A stretch of DNA of 64,000 nucleotides. It comes from Chitinophaga sp. S165. GTDB taxonomy: Bacteria > Bacteroidota > Bacteroidia > Chitinophagales > Chitinophagaceae. A model generated the notes under the pieces. That model saw nothing but the letters and a program-made list of their open reading frames with translations, was not told the origin of the DNA and ran no database searches. Numbering within the stretch: position 1 is the first letter of the stretch; each line of letters begins with the position of its first letter. Positions 8,207 through 17,518 of the stretch are shown piece after piece. The stretch lies in NCBI RefSeq assembly GCF_003182155.1, contig NZ_QGTG01000003.1, positions 620,001-684,000 of the forward strand. Direction: 5' to 3'. The translations under genes were made by a program, and so were the position numbers.

Positions 8207-8283
8207 TCAATACTACTTAAAAAATATAAGTAAGTTGTTGACTTTCTAAATCAAGATCTCATCCGGTTTTAATTTTTGAGTTT

Positions 8284-8622
8284 TCAATACTTTGGGCATC
8301 CGAGATCCTGCCAGTCACCATGAGTAGTGCTGTCTAAGGTATCGCAACCAACTATCCTTGTAAGGGTTCCGACGTTGTCGAACGACGTTGCGGAACGTCC
8401 CTGTGATGCAAGCCCTGTTTCTGTGTAGGAGGCATCGCCAGGTCCAATTATTGCAGTTTGATCGCCATCTCCACTGCTGGATAAGACGCTTATACCCTGA
8501 ATTTGAACTGCTTGATTTTCGTCTTCACCTTTTGGAGTTGGTCTCACTGCGGCGGCTATTGTAGATGCACCCATTAGACAGATTGAGACGATCGAGATAT
8601 TTTTAAAGGTATGTTTTTTCAT
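8284..8622 (-). CDS. small exported peptide B (possible precursor peptide, Cys-containing tail)
   Basis: 112 aa. Same plan as peptide A: signal-like N-terminus MKKHTFKNISIV with AAAV at ~26, then a low-complexity Gly/Ser/Thr-rich region (VLSSSGDGD, GPGDASYTETG) and LDSTTHGDWQ near the end. Unlike A it has two cysteines in the C-terminal part, one before DTLDSTTHG and one in DLGCPKY, so a thioether or disulphide closing a loop around the Ser/Thr-rich conserved motif is possible. It lies between peptide A and the thioredoxin-phosphatase gene, all on the minus strand. Function unknown. Confidence 0.75.
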   Translation of the reverse strand: MKKHTFKNISIVSICLMGASTIAAAVRPTPKGEDENQAVQIQGISVLSSSGDGDQTAIIGPGDASYTETGLASQGRSATSFDNVGTLTRIVGCDTLDSTTHGDWQDLGCPKY

Positions 8623-8677
8623 TTAAGTTTCTATTTAGTGTTTTAGTAAGTTGGCCTTGTAGATGACCTTCCGTAAA

Positions 8678-8726
8678 TAAAGATAGACTTAAGTTGTCCA
8701 CTGCAAATGGACAACTTAAGTCTATC
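8678..8726 (-). promoter_or_regulatory. hairpin between phosphatase and peptide B genes (terminator and/or operator)
   Basis: A perfect 19-bp inverted repeat (8682-8700 and 8708-8726) with a 7-base loop. Read on the minus strand it follows the stop of the 860-residue gene by 37 bases and is succeeded by TTTATTTA, as a terminator would be. It also contains TATCTTTA and GTTGTCC/GGACAAC at the position of the putative promoter block upstream of peptide A. Both roles are possible. Confidence 0.6.
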
Positions 8727-8762
8727 CTGATACTGATCTTCTTTTATATTTAGAAGTAGTAT

Positions 8763-11345
8763 TCATTCTTTGATAGCAACAGGTTGGTCTGAATCAAACA
8801 GTTCTTTCTTCTGTCCGGTGGAACTAATTCTAAAAAAACGGTCATTCTCAATGAGAAGGGCTTCTGATTTACCCTTGGCATGATAAGTGTCGACATTAAT
8901 AACTTTTCCTCCAAAATGTACATTTATAGTGTCGGCCATGATAGTATGGCCTGTAACGATTGTCGAAACGCCGAACTTATTCCTGGTTTCATCGATGGTC
9001 TGAGTGATCGTTTCATTCTTTTCTTGTGTGTAGTAGCCTCGGAACCAAAACGGAGAGTACTCAGAATTAAGAAGGACCGTTAATGAATCACTGAGTGATT
9101 TTGCCAACGGTGAGCTGTTCAAGCATAGGCGGGCAATTATATTTATTGAGTCTATAGATAGATTGAGCTTATTTAACTGCGGGGATATGCCACCATGTAC
9201 GTACAAAACAGATCCTATTTTTTCAATCACATTTTTTGAACGAAGCCAATGCCCTAACTCACTGTTGTTGCTCATATATTCACCTTCGCTATAGCCTGAT
9301 ACCTCTAAATATCTTTTGTATTTATTATCCATATACCGGCTGTCTCCCAAAAGGTTCATTACCTCGTGATTGCCAAGGATGAAATGAACAGCTCCGCCTG
9401 CGGCTTTTGCTTTTTGTTCGAGTGAATAAATAAGCCACAAGCATTCTGTTACCTGTTTTCCACGGTCAAACATATCGCCGTTAAATACGAGGTGGCCGCT
9501 GCCAAAGATCCATTCGAAATTTTCATCTATTACTTTGCTACTAATAAGGAGCTTCTTAAACGCTTTAAAATTGCCTTCTATATCAGAAAGCACGAGCGTT
9601 TTTTCCTGTTGGTCATAAACACCTGAAGATGGAACGACGGAGTCAATCAGGCTTACATGAAATTCGTTTAAGTATTGATCTGAGTTTACTGTAAATTCAA
9701 AAGGTCTGGTATGATTTACTTTTTTAGTGATTTTTTGCTGGGATCTCATATAGTGCAGCTGAAGAGAATCTTTATCTCTGAAAATATAGGGCCCATCATT
9801 TAACAGTACTAATTGTTCTCCAATGTTCTTCGAAAGTGCTTTGCCGTTATCCTTTCGGGGATCGGGGAAATCGTTTTCTTTTGAAGCTTGTACCGATGAA
9901 AAGTCAGTCTGATTATATAATGATTTTCCATTTTCATCCAACAGGTAGAGACTCGGATATGTTGTTACGTTGAATGCCTTTAGAACAGGGGCTACTTCGT
10001 CATCGTTTTTAAAATACAGAAACTTCTGTGTAGTTTGGTTATACCGTGGATTACGCTTTTTTTTATGCGGTGTTTTGTTTTCTAATGAAGTTATGTTGAT
10101 GAACGCAAGATTTGTATCATTGCGATAGTTTTTTTGGATTTTCCTTAAAACTTCATTCATCTCAAGCGAGGACGGGTTTCGATCCCAGAAGTTGACTAAG
10201 ACTATTTTTCCTTCGAGATTACTTCGTTTAAACACTGTTCCATTCTCGTCTGGAAGTGAAAAATCGTAGGTATTATATCCTTTTCCGGAAACCCATCCTG
10301 ATATTTTGTTTTCATATGCTTTTACAAACTTTTTATATTCCGGAAATCCTGGAAGTAAGTAAAAATCTTTTAGCAATGAGTCAATTTGCGGGGTATATCC
10401 GTCTTTTATTGTATGTTCCTTCAGTCCGCTATTTGTTAGCAGTAATGTTAACATTGCGTGCAGGGGATGTCCTTGAAAACGCAGCTTGGCCGTTTGCACA
10501 TAACGGACCTTCCTGTTTGCGCTTTTCATAAAAGGATCCTCCCAGTTGTAGCGATGGGATTTAAGCACCAGCATTCTGATATAGGAGTAGTAATAGACGT
10601 GATCTCGTATCCAACCACTATAAGCGGTCAAAAGAGCGGTAGTAGGTGTATTAAACTCGTGATCAAAAATTGAATCTAAACTGTCGGAAGTGATTCCATA
10701 TTTTGAGGCTCCGTTAACGAAAATTTCAAATCTTATCAACTTGCGATATTCTAAGTGGGCCAGTTCGTTTGCTTCGATGTAATTCTGCGCCAGAGGAGAT
10801 AAGGAGTTTTTGTACTTACGTAATATTTTTATTAGCAATGATTGTTGTTGAGATAAGTAGTAATGCCAATCCCAGAAGTCGCTAACTGACTTTACCTTGT
10901 GCCGTTGCTGATTCTTCGGCTTCTTGAGCATTTGCTTGGCTATACTCCACTCGTTTATTAGATCAAGCTTCTGTACTCCGATACCTGAAAACTGGAATTT
11001 CCCATTTCTGTATTTCAAATTTAGGCTGTCACCTTGTTCCAGAAATATAAAGGCGAAATCTTTCCCCAATAGATGTGAGAAGTCAATTAATAGGCCACTA
11101 TCGCATTCGAGTTTCAAGTCGGCAGGCCTGTTTTGTTGTAGCGGCAGTTTTATATAGTTAAACTTGGGTGCTAAGACATATTTTGCATCTTCTACGCCGA
11201 TTTTGACCGAATCCAGATTGAAACTTGCGTCACAATCCATATGGATGTAGACGGATGTCTTTTTTTCTTTAATGTGCTTTGCATCGACTGTAATGCCGAT
11301 GCAAATTATAAACAGCACTCCGATAGAGGAGATAGATTTTATCAT
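8763..11345 (-). CDS. periplasmic fusion: N-terminal TlpA-type domain, Cys-less thioredoxin fold, PPP/Shelph-like phosphatase
   Basis: 860 aa with a signal peptide (1-22). Residues ~30-350 match the lipoprotein encoded at 6502-7602. Residues ~360-475 form a thioredoxin-like domain (FSLPDENG, VLVNFW, cis-Pro in TTYPSLYLLD) where the usual CxxC after VNFW is replaced by DRNPSS, so no redox activity is expected. Residues ~580-845 form a calcineurin-like metallophosphoesterase with LSDIEGN, GDMFDRG, GNHE, HGG and GHT motifs. The first motif has Glu for the usual His, and all others are intact. The GDxxDRG/GNHE pattern is that of PPP-family and Shewanella-like phosphatases. It is the third gene after SusC and SusD (9-base gap). 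A phosphatase encoded close to a kinase-LanC protein suggests phosphorylated Ser/Thr as substrate, which is inference. Confidence 0.85.
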   Translation of the reverse strand: MIKSISSIGVLFIICIGITVDAKHIKEKKTSVYIHMDCDASFNLDSVKIGVEDAKYVLAPKFNYIKLPLQQNRPADLKLECDSGLLIDFSHLLGKDFAFIFLEQGDSLNLKYRNGKFQFSGIGVQKLDLINEWSIAKQMLKKPKNQQRHKVKSVSDFWDWHYYLSQQQSLLIKILRKYKNSLSPLAQNYIEANELAHLEYRKLIRFEIFVNGASKYGITSDSLDSIFDHEFNTPTTALLTAYSGWIRDHVYYYSYIRMLVLKSHRYNWEDPFMKSANRKVRYVQTAKLRFQGHPLHAMLTLLLTNSGLKEHTIKDGYTPQIDSLLKDFYLLPGFPEYKKFVKAYENKISGWVSGKGYNTYDFSLPDENGTVFKRSNLEGKIVLVNFWDRNPSSLEMNEVLRKIQKNYRNDTNLAFINITSLENKTPHKKKRNPRYNQTTQKFLYFKNDDEVAPVLKAFNVTTYPSLYLLDENGKSLYNQTDFSSVQASKENDFPDPRKDNGKALSKNIGEQLVLLNDGPYIFRDKDSLQLHYMRSQQKITKKVNHTRPFEFTVNSDQYLNEFHVSLIDSVVPSSGVYDQQEKTLVLSDIEGNFKAFKKLLISSKVIDENFEWIFGSGHLVFNGDMFDRGKQVTECLWLIYSLEQKAKAAGGAVHFILGNHEVMNLLGDSRYMDNKYKRYLEVSGYSEGEYMSNNSELGHWLRSKNVIEKIGSVLYVHGGISPQLNKLNLSIDSINIIARLCLNSSPLAKSLSDSLTVLLNSEYSPFWFRGYYTQEKNETITQTIDETRNKFGVSTIVTGHTIMADTINVHFGGKVINVDTYHAKGKSEALLIENDRFFRISSTGQKKELFDSDQPVAIKE

Positions 11346-11354
11346 GAGTTTTAA

Positions 11355-12794
11355 TTAATATTCCGGATTCTGACTAATACTGTATGAGTCAATATCTAAT
11401 AAAGAGATGGGAGCAATTGCATGTGAGCTTGGATAAGGGAGTTCTTTGGGTGATCCCGGAAGCGCGTCTTTGCGAATGATACTTTGTTTCCATCTCAACA
11501 GATCGAATATACGCAGTCCTTCAAATGCTAGCTCTTTTCTTCTTTCTTTATAGATAAGCACCTTTAGATCGTTGCCTGTTGCAGTGGTAGCAGATGTATT
11601 GGGATTAGCGCGGAATCTGATAGCATCTAAATAGTATACCGCACTGTCTTGATTATTAAGTTGATGATATGCTTCCGCCGCTGTTAAATACATCTCGGAA
11701 CTGCGGATCACAGGTTGCAAGTATGATTGTTCAGGAAAGTCCAGGCCTGGAGTTACGCCCTCTGGAAATTTGGTAATTGTCCATTGGTCGAAATCGCCAC
11801 TAATCCAAGCCTTTCGCTTGTCCTCCGGATCTTCTGTCAGTAAATCCGCTATATCGTTGGTGGCTGTAAACCTTGCAAAGGATTTGAAATAAAGAGAGGC
11901 GAAATTAGTAAGGTATTGATTTGCAAATCCTGCCGGTGGTAGTTGCAGGATAGCTTCGGTATCTTCAAACTTAAACAAGTTCTCAGGATAGCCGGCAGTC
12001 ATCAAGGGAACAGCATGAATTACTTCAACGGAAAGGTTTTTCGCGTTCAAAAAATCATTTTTGTACAAGTATACCCTAGCAAGTAAGGATTTGGCGGACT
12101 TTTGATTAAAAGTAAGATTATTTGATGTTGGGGTTAATATAGCAATTGCCTCGGTAAGGTCGTCTATGATACTTTGGTAACATTCTGCGACTGTATTTCT
12201 TTGCCCTGCATTATCGGTCCAGTTCCACGTGCGGATAAGTACTATACCCGGATGCGATGCATCAGGGGTAAAGCCATAGGGTTGTGCAAACACATTTAGT
12301 AGTGTGAAATGGGCATATGCCCGAATCGCCAAAGCTTGTCCTTTTAGATCGTCTGCCCTTGCTATATCTTGTTGTTGATACCTGTCCGCAGCCTGAATGA
12401 CAAAATTTGAGCCCCGAATTACTTGATAACAGCCGTAAGACAGTCCATTGCAATTATTGACATTAAAGGAAGTACTTTGACTATTATCTGGTTGTTGGTC
12501 CCAGTTGTATTGAAATTGCATTGGCGTGGTCCCGGATGCCCCTGCAATTGGCTTCGTGTTATCGGCTATAAGATCCGGATATATAGTATTCGCGGCGTCG
12601 AACATGCTCGTGCTCATCGTTGCATAAACGCCATTAAGATATTCACCAGTTGTCTTTAAGTCTGTGACATACTCCTCTCTGATTAAGGTACCCGTGATAT
12701 TTTGATCATCCAAAAATTTTTTTGTGCAGGAACTAGTCCCATACACGAGTATAAAAGTAAATATAGCTGAAATCGGACGTTTCGGATGTTTCAT
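11355..12794 (-). CDS. SusD/RagB family outer-membrane lipoprotein
   Basis: 479 aa. Lipoprotein signal with Cys23 (YGTSSC), then the SusD-like helical fold with TPR-like segments: YLNGVYATM, IRAYAHFTLLNVFAQPYG, ARVYLYKNDF and the C-terminal KERRKELAFEGLRIFDLLRWKQ typical of SusD/RagB. It is the surface ligand-binding partner of the SusC transporter encoded 19 bases upstream. With an STN-type SusC and an ECF/FecR pair nearby, the ligand may be a peptide or glycan. Nothing in the sequence decides this, although no glycosidase is encoded in the operon. Confidence 0.93.
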   Translation of the reverse strand: MKHPKRPISAIFTFILVYGTSSCTKKFLDDQNITGTLIREEYVTDLKTTGEYLNGVYATMSTSMFDAANTIYPDLIADNTKPIAGASGTTPMQFQYNWDQQPDNSQSTSFNVNNCNGLSYGCYQVIRGSNFVIQAADRYQQQDIARADDLKGQALAIRAYAHFTLLNVFAQPYGFTPDASHPGIVLIRTWNWTDNAGQRNTVAECYQSIIDDLTEAIAILTPTSNNLTFNQKSAKSLLARVYLYKNDFLNAKNLSVEVIHAVPLMTAGYPENLFKFEDTEAILQLPPAGFANQYLTNFASLYFKSFARFTATNDIADLLTEDPEDKRKAWISGDFDQWTITKFPEGVTPGLDFPEQSYLQPVIRSSEMYLTAAEAYHQLNNQDSAVYYLDAIRFRANPNTSATTATGNDLKVLIYKERRKELAFEGLRIFDLLRWKQSIIRKDALPGSPKELPYPSSHAIAPISLLDIDSYSISQNPEY

Positions 12795-12813
12795 TTTGAT
12801 GCGTATATATATA

Positions 12814-15800
12814 TTAGAAATTAAGGTTTAGACCGACGGAATAAGACCGTTGATTGGGATAGGCGAATTTCGTCGACCCTCCAACAGATGTATTGTCAGG
12901 GTCTGGCCCTTTGAAACTACTTAGTAAGGCTACATTATGCGCCTGCACATAAAGTTTTAACATTTTGATAGAGATGCGCTGAGTAAGCCAGGGTGAAAAC
13001 GTATATGTAAGTGAGACATTTTGTAATCGTAGATAATTGCCTTCATACAGGTATCTTGTTGATATTGAATTTCCTCTATCCCTATTATTCAAAAGGCGTC
13101 GTGGGTTAGGGACATTGTCACCAGGTTTCTTCCAGTAATTCAATGCGGATTTTGTTTGGTTTGCGTAAGGGTAAGTACCATCTGTTAACAAAGGCGAGGC
13201 GGCAGTGTTGTCATAAATACTTAATCCATACTGATAATAGAGCATTGCTGACAACTCAAATCCTTTGTAGATGAATGAATTAGTAATTGCTCCAAAAGCA
13301 TCCGGTTGTGGTTTACCTACGAATTGTTTTGGTGCATCACTATATTTGCTGGTTGGCTTACCATCTTTTCCTATCCATTGAGGCAGTCCGGTTTCAGTAT
13401 TGACGCCGGCCCAGACTGGCATATAAAACGAGTTGAAGTTTCGGCCTTCTTCATTTCCCAATACGGATCCACTTATCTCACTCAGGCTTACATTGGCTTT
13501 AATTAATTTATTTTGATTAGTGCTCCAGTTTGCATTAAAGTTCCATTTAAAATTATTAGTACGGACAATGATTGAATTTAGTGATATTTCTATTCCTTTA
13601 TTTTCCATATCACCTATATTGGCCAGCACATTGCTATATCCTGATATTGATCCTAAGTTAATCTGATATATTAATCCCGATGTTTTCTTATTGTATATAT
13701 CAAAAGTGAACCCTACACGTTCATTAAAAAAACGTGTTTCCATACCAGCATCCCAACTGAACGTTTGTTCCCAACGGATATTAGGGTTACCGGGACTATT
13801 TAAAGACTGAACGCCGGAGTTGCCCTGGTAGTTTATTATGGCAATTCGTTCGAACCGGGTAAATGCATCTATAGCAGATGAGTTGCCCGCAGCCCCAAAG
13901 CTAGCCCTGATTTTAAGATAGTCCATCCACGGTAAGGTTTCTTTTGTGAAACGTTCGCCAGACGCTACCCAGCCGCCGCCTACAGACCAATAATTGCCCC
14001 ATCTTTGTTGGGTGCCGAACTTTGAGGAACCGTCCCGTCTTAAACTTGCGGACAACAAATATTTATTGTCGTAGGAGAAGTTAGCCTGTCCAAACATTGA
14101 TAACAGTGTCTGTCTGGAAGATTGCCCCGTAATATTGCTCATTTTATATCCCGGGCTGTTGAGTTCATCATAGTACGGCAGTGTTTCCGTACCACCGGTA
14201 GCTTCCGCACCAAGCATGCGTTGTATCAATATTTGTGACTCCTGTCCTAGTACTACATTGACGTTCATTTTATCGTTCAATGACCTGTCATATCTAATTG
14301 TATTTGTTGATATGATATTTGTTCTTCGGGTGTCTAGTTCGGATATTCTCGGGAGGGGCGTGCCGGATGTACTGGAATAGAATCTCGGATCATTTTTTTC
14401 CTTGTTTTCAGCAAACATTACATCCGCGCCGAGATTTGCTGATAAGGTAAAATATTTTAGAAATGAGAGTTCCGCATATCCTTTTGCCAATCCTCTATAT
14501 GCCGTATTACGATTGATATTGAAATCAGCTTCCGCGACAGGATTCACATAGGACCCGGTGAGCGCACCATATGGATATATAAAACGGTAACTGCCATCAT
14601 CAAAACGAATGGGATTTAGTGGGGAAGCTACTGATGACGCACCGAAAGAACTAATTGCTTCTAGACCGTTGGCGTAATTTTGCTGCGTATAGGAAAGGGC
14701 GCTATTTAATCCAAATTTCAGGATTTGTGAAGGACGATTTTCAAAGTTAAACCGTAGTGATTTTCTATTGAAATCAGTTCCTTTAACAATACCGTCCTGT
14801 TTTGTATATTCCAGGTTGAGATAAAAGTTGGATGTTCCACTACCACCGGAGACGGATAGCTCGTTTGAGATAGTAGCCGCATTTCCATCATAGATTTCCG
14901 ATTTGAAGTCCGGTTCGGGATAGAATATTGTCTCTCCCGATGCATTCTTTGTTGTTGGAAACTTCTTGTACAGATCCTGTTTTATCTTTTCGTCTGTCCA
15001 AAGTGTTGAGTCTGTATTCCTGTAAGTGTCAAACAAAAGCTTTAAATACTCGTCTTTTGAGAGTAAATTTGTTTTGCTATTGAGTGGATTGGAGAAATCA
15101 GTTTGATGCCTAAAGCTGTATGTAGTCTTGCCAGATTTACCTCGCTTGGTCGTTACCAGAATAACGCCATTGCTCGCTTTGGAACCATACAATGCAATGG
15201 CGGCAGCGTCTTTCAATACTGATATGCTTGCAATATCAGAAGGGTTGAGTTGCGACATTGGATTGGAGATAGGGGTGACGTTAGCTCCGATCTTTTGTTG
15301 GAACTGATCCTGTGTTACTGGAATTCCATCGATGACTATCAACGGGTTCCTGATAGTTTGGCCGTTAAGAGCGCTACTGCCCGTTGATATGCCGCGAATT
15401 ACCATATTAGCCAGACCTGCACCGGGCTGGCCGCTTCCTCCCGTAACTAACAAGCCAGGGACAAGCCCCTGAAGTGATTTATCAAGACTTCTGTTGGGCA
15501 AATTTTGTATGTCCTTGCCCTTCACGACTGTGATAGCGCCAGTATTATTGCGGATTGTGGTAGTATTATAGGCTACAACTACCGCTTCGTCCAGGTCTCC
15601 GACGGCTTGTTTAAGCTGTATGCTTATAAATGAGTTACCGGTTAAGGCTACCTCTTTCATTTCATATCCAATAAGTGAAATGCTAAGGGTCGCATTCTCC
15701 AAAACTGATGCAAGCACGAATTGACCTTGTCCATCAGCCGAAACCCCTCTTCGCGTACCTTTAACCATAACCGTAGCTCCCGGTAGTGCATTTCCCTTTC

Positions 15801-16218
15801 CATCGGTTATCCTTCCGGAAATAGAAACGGTACCGGCACTTGCAGAATCTTCCGATATCCTCGTATTATTAACAGGAAATTCGCTCTTCTTCCTAATAGT
15901 AATCGCATTGCCTTTATAACTAAAACTAACGCCCTTACCAGAGAACAATTTTGAAAGAAATTCATCGACCTCCTGATTAATAAATCTTCCGCTGATGCGT
16001 TCACGTTCATTTACATCTTCATTATGATATACAAACTCATAACCTGTTTGCCGCGTCACGCTTAAGAGAATTTCCCTTAAAGGCGTTTGGTTTGCAATGA
16101 TGGTAACTTTTTTGCCGGCCTTGGCAGGATGGGCTTGTGTTAATAAGCCGATGTGCAACAATAACAGACACATGACTAATCTGTTGACTGCAGGATACCC
16201 CTTTAGAATTCTACTCAT
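12814..16218 (-). CDS. SusC/RagA TonB-dependent transporter with STN signalling domain
   Basis: 1134 aa. Signal peptide ~1-34. STN domain at ~36-110 (TPLREILLSVTRQTGYEFVY, later GVSFSYKGNAITI). Carboxypeptidase-D-like regulatory domain ~130-205 (GRITDGKGNALPGATV). DEAVVVAYN motif, plug (LDKSLQGLVPGL, SSALNGQTIRNPLIVIDG, ISVLKDAAAIALYGSKASNGVILVTT matched in pieces) and a long beta-barrel ending in Phe. The STN domain contacts a FecR-type anti-sigma in the periplasm, which fits the sigma/FecR pair encoded divergently 700 bases away. It imports a ligand bound by the adjacent SusD with TonB energy, and probably signals its presence to induce its own operon. Confidence 0.93.
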   Translation of the reverse strand: MSRILKGYPAVNRLVMCLLLLHIGLLTQAHPAKAGKKVTIIANQTPLREILLSVTRQTGYEFVYHNEDVNERERISGRFINQEVDEFLSKLFSGKGVSFSYKGNAITIRKKSEFPVNNTRISEDSASAGTVSISGRITDGKGNALPGATVMVKGTRRGVSADGQGQFVLASVLENATLSISLIGYEMKEVALTGNSFISIQLKQAVGDLDEAVVVAYNTTTIRNNTGAITVVKGKDIQNLPNRSLDKSLQGLVPGLLVTGGSGQPGAGLANMVIRGISTGSSALNGQTIRNPLIVIDGIPVTQDQFQQKIGANVTPISNPMSQLNPSDIASISVLKDAAAIALYGSKASNGVILVTTKRGKSGKTTYSFRHQTDFSNPLNSKTNLLSKDEYLKLLFDTYRNTDSTLWTDEKIKQDLYKKFPTTKNASGETIFYPEPDFKSEIYDGNAATISNELSVSGGSGTSNFYLNLEYTKQDGIVKGTDFNRKSLRFNFENRPSQILKFGLNSALSYTQQNYANGLEAISSFGASSVASPLNPIRFDDGSYRFIYPYGALTGSYVNPVAEADFNINRNTAYRGLAKGYAELSFLKYFTLSANLGADVMFAENKEKNDPRFYSSTSGTPLPRISELDTRRTNIISTNTIRYDRSLNDKMNVNVVLGQESQILIQRMLGAEATGGTETLPYYDELNSPGYKMSNITGQSSRQTLLSMFGQANFSYDNKYLLSASLRRDGSSKFGTQQRWGNYWSVGGGWVASGERFTKETLPWMDYLKIRASFGAAGNSSAIDAFTRFERIAIINYQGNSGVQSLNSPGNPNIRWEQTFSWDAGMETRFFNERVGFTFDIYNKKTSGLIYQINLGSISGYSNVLANIGDMENKGIEISLNSIIVRTNNFKWNFNANWSTNQNKLIKANVSLSEISGSVLGNEEGRNFNSFYMPVWAGVNTETGLPQWIGKDGKPTSKYSDAPKQFVGKPQPDAFGAITNSFIYKGFELSAMLYYQYGLSIYDNTAASPLLTDGTYPYANQTKSALNYWKKPGDNVPNPRRLLNNRDRGNSISTRYLYEGNYLRLQNVSLTYTFSPWLTQRISIKMLKLYVQAHNVALLSSFKGPDPDNTSVGGSTKFAYPNQRSYSVGLNLNF

Positions 16219-16913
16219 AAGTAATAGTTGATTATTTGGTTTTTACCCGATATAATAATGAACGTCCCCGCGACAATCGATAAACTGTTTTTCGACTTAT
16301 CTTAAATTGGCATAACTGACGAATACATTAGCTAGTAGATCTTGATATAATAATTGATAGTTTATATGATAGTACACTCACACAACGGAATCCTTTAGTT
16401 GGATTACCTTTTATTAACCCCTATAACATTAAGGCCGGAAACTGAAATAAAGGGGGTATACCCCATTTCAAAAAATAATTGTCTATTCTTTTGTGATACG
16501 ATGTGGGATATCTATGGAATCCTTACTGGTAAAGAGTTTTAGTAGGAATGTGGGTCGAGTTGGGAAAGTCGAGTTAACAAAAGCGTAACATTGGCACGCG
16601 AATCTGATATCGTTAACCTGTCATTAACTGAATTGTCCGGGCAAATTTGTTAATTGCAACGACGAATACATTCGATATTTTCAAATCGCCAAGGGCGTAA
16701 TGAAAAACTGTGCTTTAGTTCGCTTATATCAAATCTGGGGCTGACAATAGGAACCATTCCTTGGCGGAAGAGGCCTGCTATTGGAATTCTGGTTAACATT
16801 TCTTTACTTTTGCTGTCTCATCCAATCGTTTGCTGTTAAACCCGCCAATCCTACATCAGAGTTTAATAAACACAAAGGGCTGATTAACAAATAGTGGTTT
16901 TCAAGAAATTGCA
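16219..16913. other. large divergent regulatory region between susC and the sigma gene
   Basis: 695 bases, AT-rich. It holds the promoters of the SusC operon (minus) and the sigma gene (plus). The conspicuous element is the palindrome GGGGTATACCCC at 16453-16464. I see no convincing gene: a 61-codon plus-strand ORF at 16654-16839 has no recognisable features. Confidence 0.5.
16449..16464 (-). promoter_or_regulatory. TATACCCCCTTT element upstream of susC
   Basis: On the minus strand TATACCCCCTTTATT, inside a GGGGTATACCCC palindrome, 235 bases before the SusC start. The same TATACCCCCTTT occurs just upstream of fecR at 17468-17479. A shared element of this kind may mark a promoter of the cognate ECF sigma factor. 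Confidence 0.4.
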
Positions 16914-17459
16914 ATGGACACATTGAATGACAATGAACTGTTCCTCCTTATAAAAGAAGGAGACGAAAAAGCCTTTACTATCTTGTTTCATCGCTACTGG
17001 ACGCGTATGTGCCTGGGAGCACATACCTTCATGAAAAATGAAGCTGATGCGGGCGATGTTGTGCAAGAGGTATTCCTCTGGCTTTGGCAAAATCGGGAGA
17101 CAGTTGTTATCAACACTACATTAAAAGGATATCTATTGCAGGCTGTTCGTAATAAATGCATTAACAAATTGGATAAAGAAGCGACTGATCAAAAACGACG
17201 TAAACAATATGCCTACCTTAAAGAAACTATGGTAACGGCCGTTCCCATAGAAAATTCAGAACTGCGGCTTACACTCAATTCGGCCATTGGCGAGTTGGGA
17301 GTAGCTAGCCGGACAGCCTTTGAAATGATATATATAGAGCGTAAAAGCCAAAAGGAAGCTGCCTTAGAGTTGGGTATCAGTGCCGCAACTGTTAAAACAC
17401 AGGTTCGTAACGTACTTCGCATTTTGAGGAAGAAATTAAAAAAAATCAATGAAATTTAG
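16914..17459 (+). CDS. ECF RNA polymerase sigma factor
   Basis: 181 aa, normal length for RpoE-type sigma factors. Region 2 at ~20-90 (FTILFHRYWTRMCLGAH, DAGDVVQEVFLWLWQNRE) and region 4 at ~115-175 (YIERKSQKEAALELGISAATVKTQVRNVLRILRKKL), with the helix-turn-helix at the end. It is followed after 59 bases by FecR. By analogy with FecI/FecR systems it should direct transcription of the SusC-SusD-phosphatase operon, and possibly the peptides, when the STN-SusC senses ligand. Confidence 0.93.
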   Translation: MDTLNDNELFLLIKEGDEKAFTILFHRYWTRMCLGAHTFMKNEADAGDVVQEVFLWLWQNRETVVINTTLKGYLLQAVRNKCINKLDKEATDQKRRKQYAYLKETMVTAVPIENSELRLTLNSAIGELGVASRTAFEMIYIERKSQKEAALELGISAATVKTQVRNVLRILRKKLKKINEI

Positions 17460-17466
17460 CTTTCTC

Positions 17467-17480
17467 CTATACCCCCTTTC
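17467..17480 (+). promoter_or_regulatory. TATACCCCCTTT element between sigma gene and fecR
   Basis: CTATACCCCCTTTC starts 8 bases after the sigma stop and lies about 40 bases before the fecR start. It matches the element upstream of susC (16449-16460, minus strand). Confidence 0.4.
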
Positions 17481-17518
17481 TTCCATTTTCATGCCTTATA
17501 GTTATATGTTAATTTAAT

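Noticed and set aside
8682..8726. Hairpin taken as a transposon end
   Set aside because: It has a simple stem-loop with following Ts and no matching end elsewhere.
16654..16839. Plus-strand open frame of 61 codons before the sigma gene
   Set aside because: No family, signal peptide or RBS; the region has strong control elements instead.
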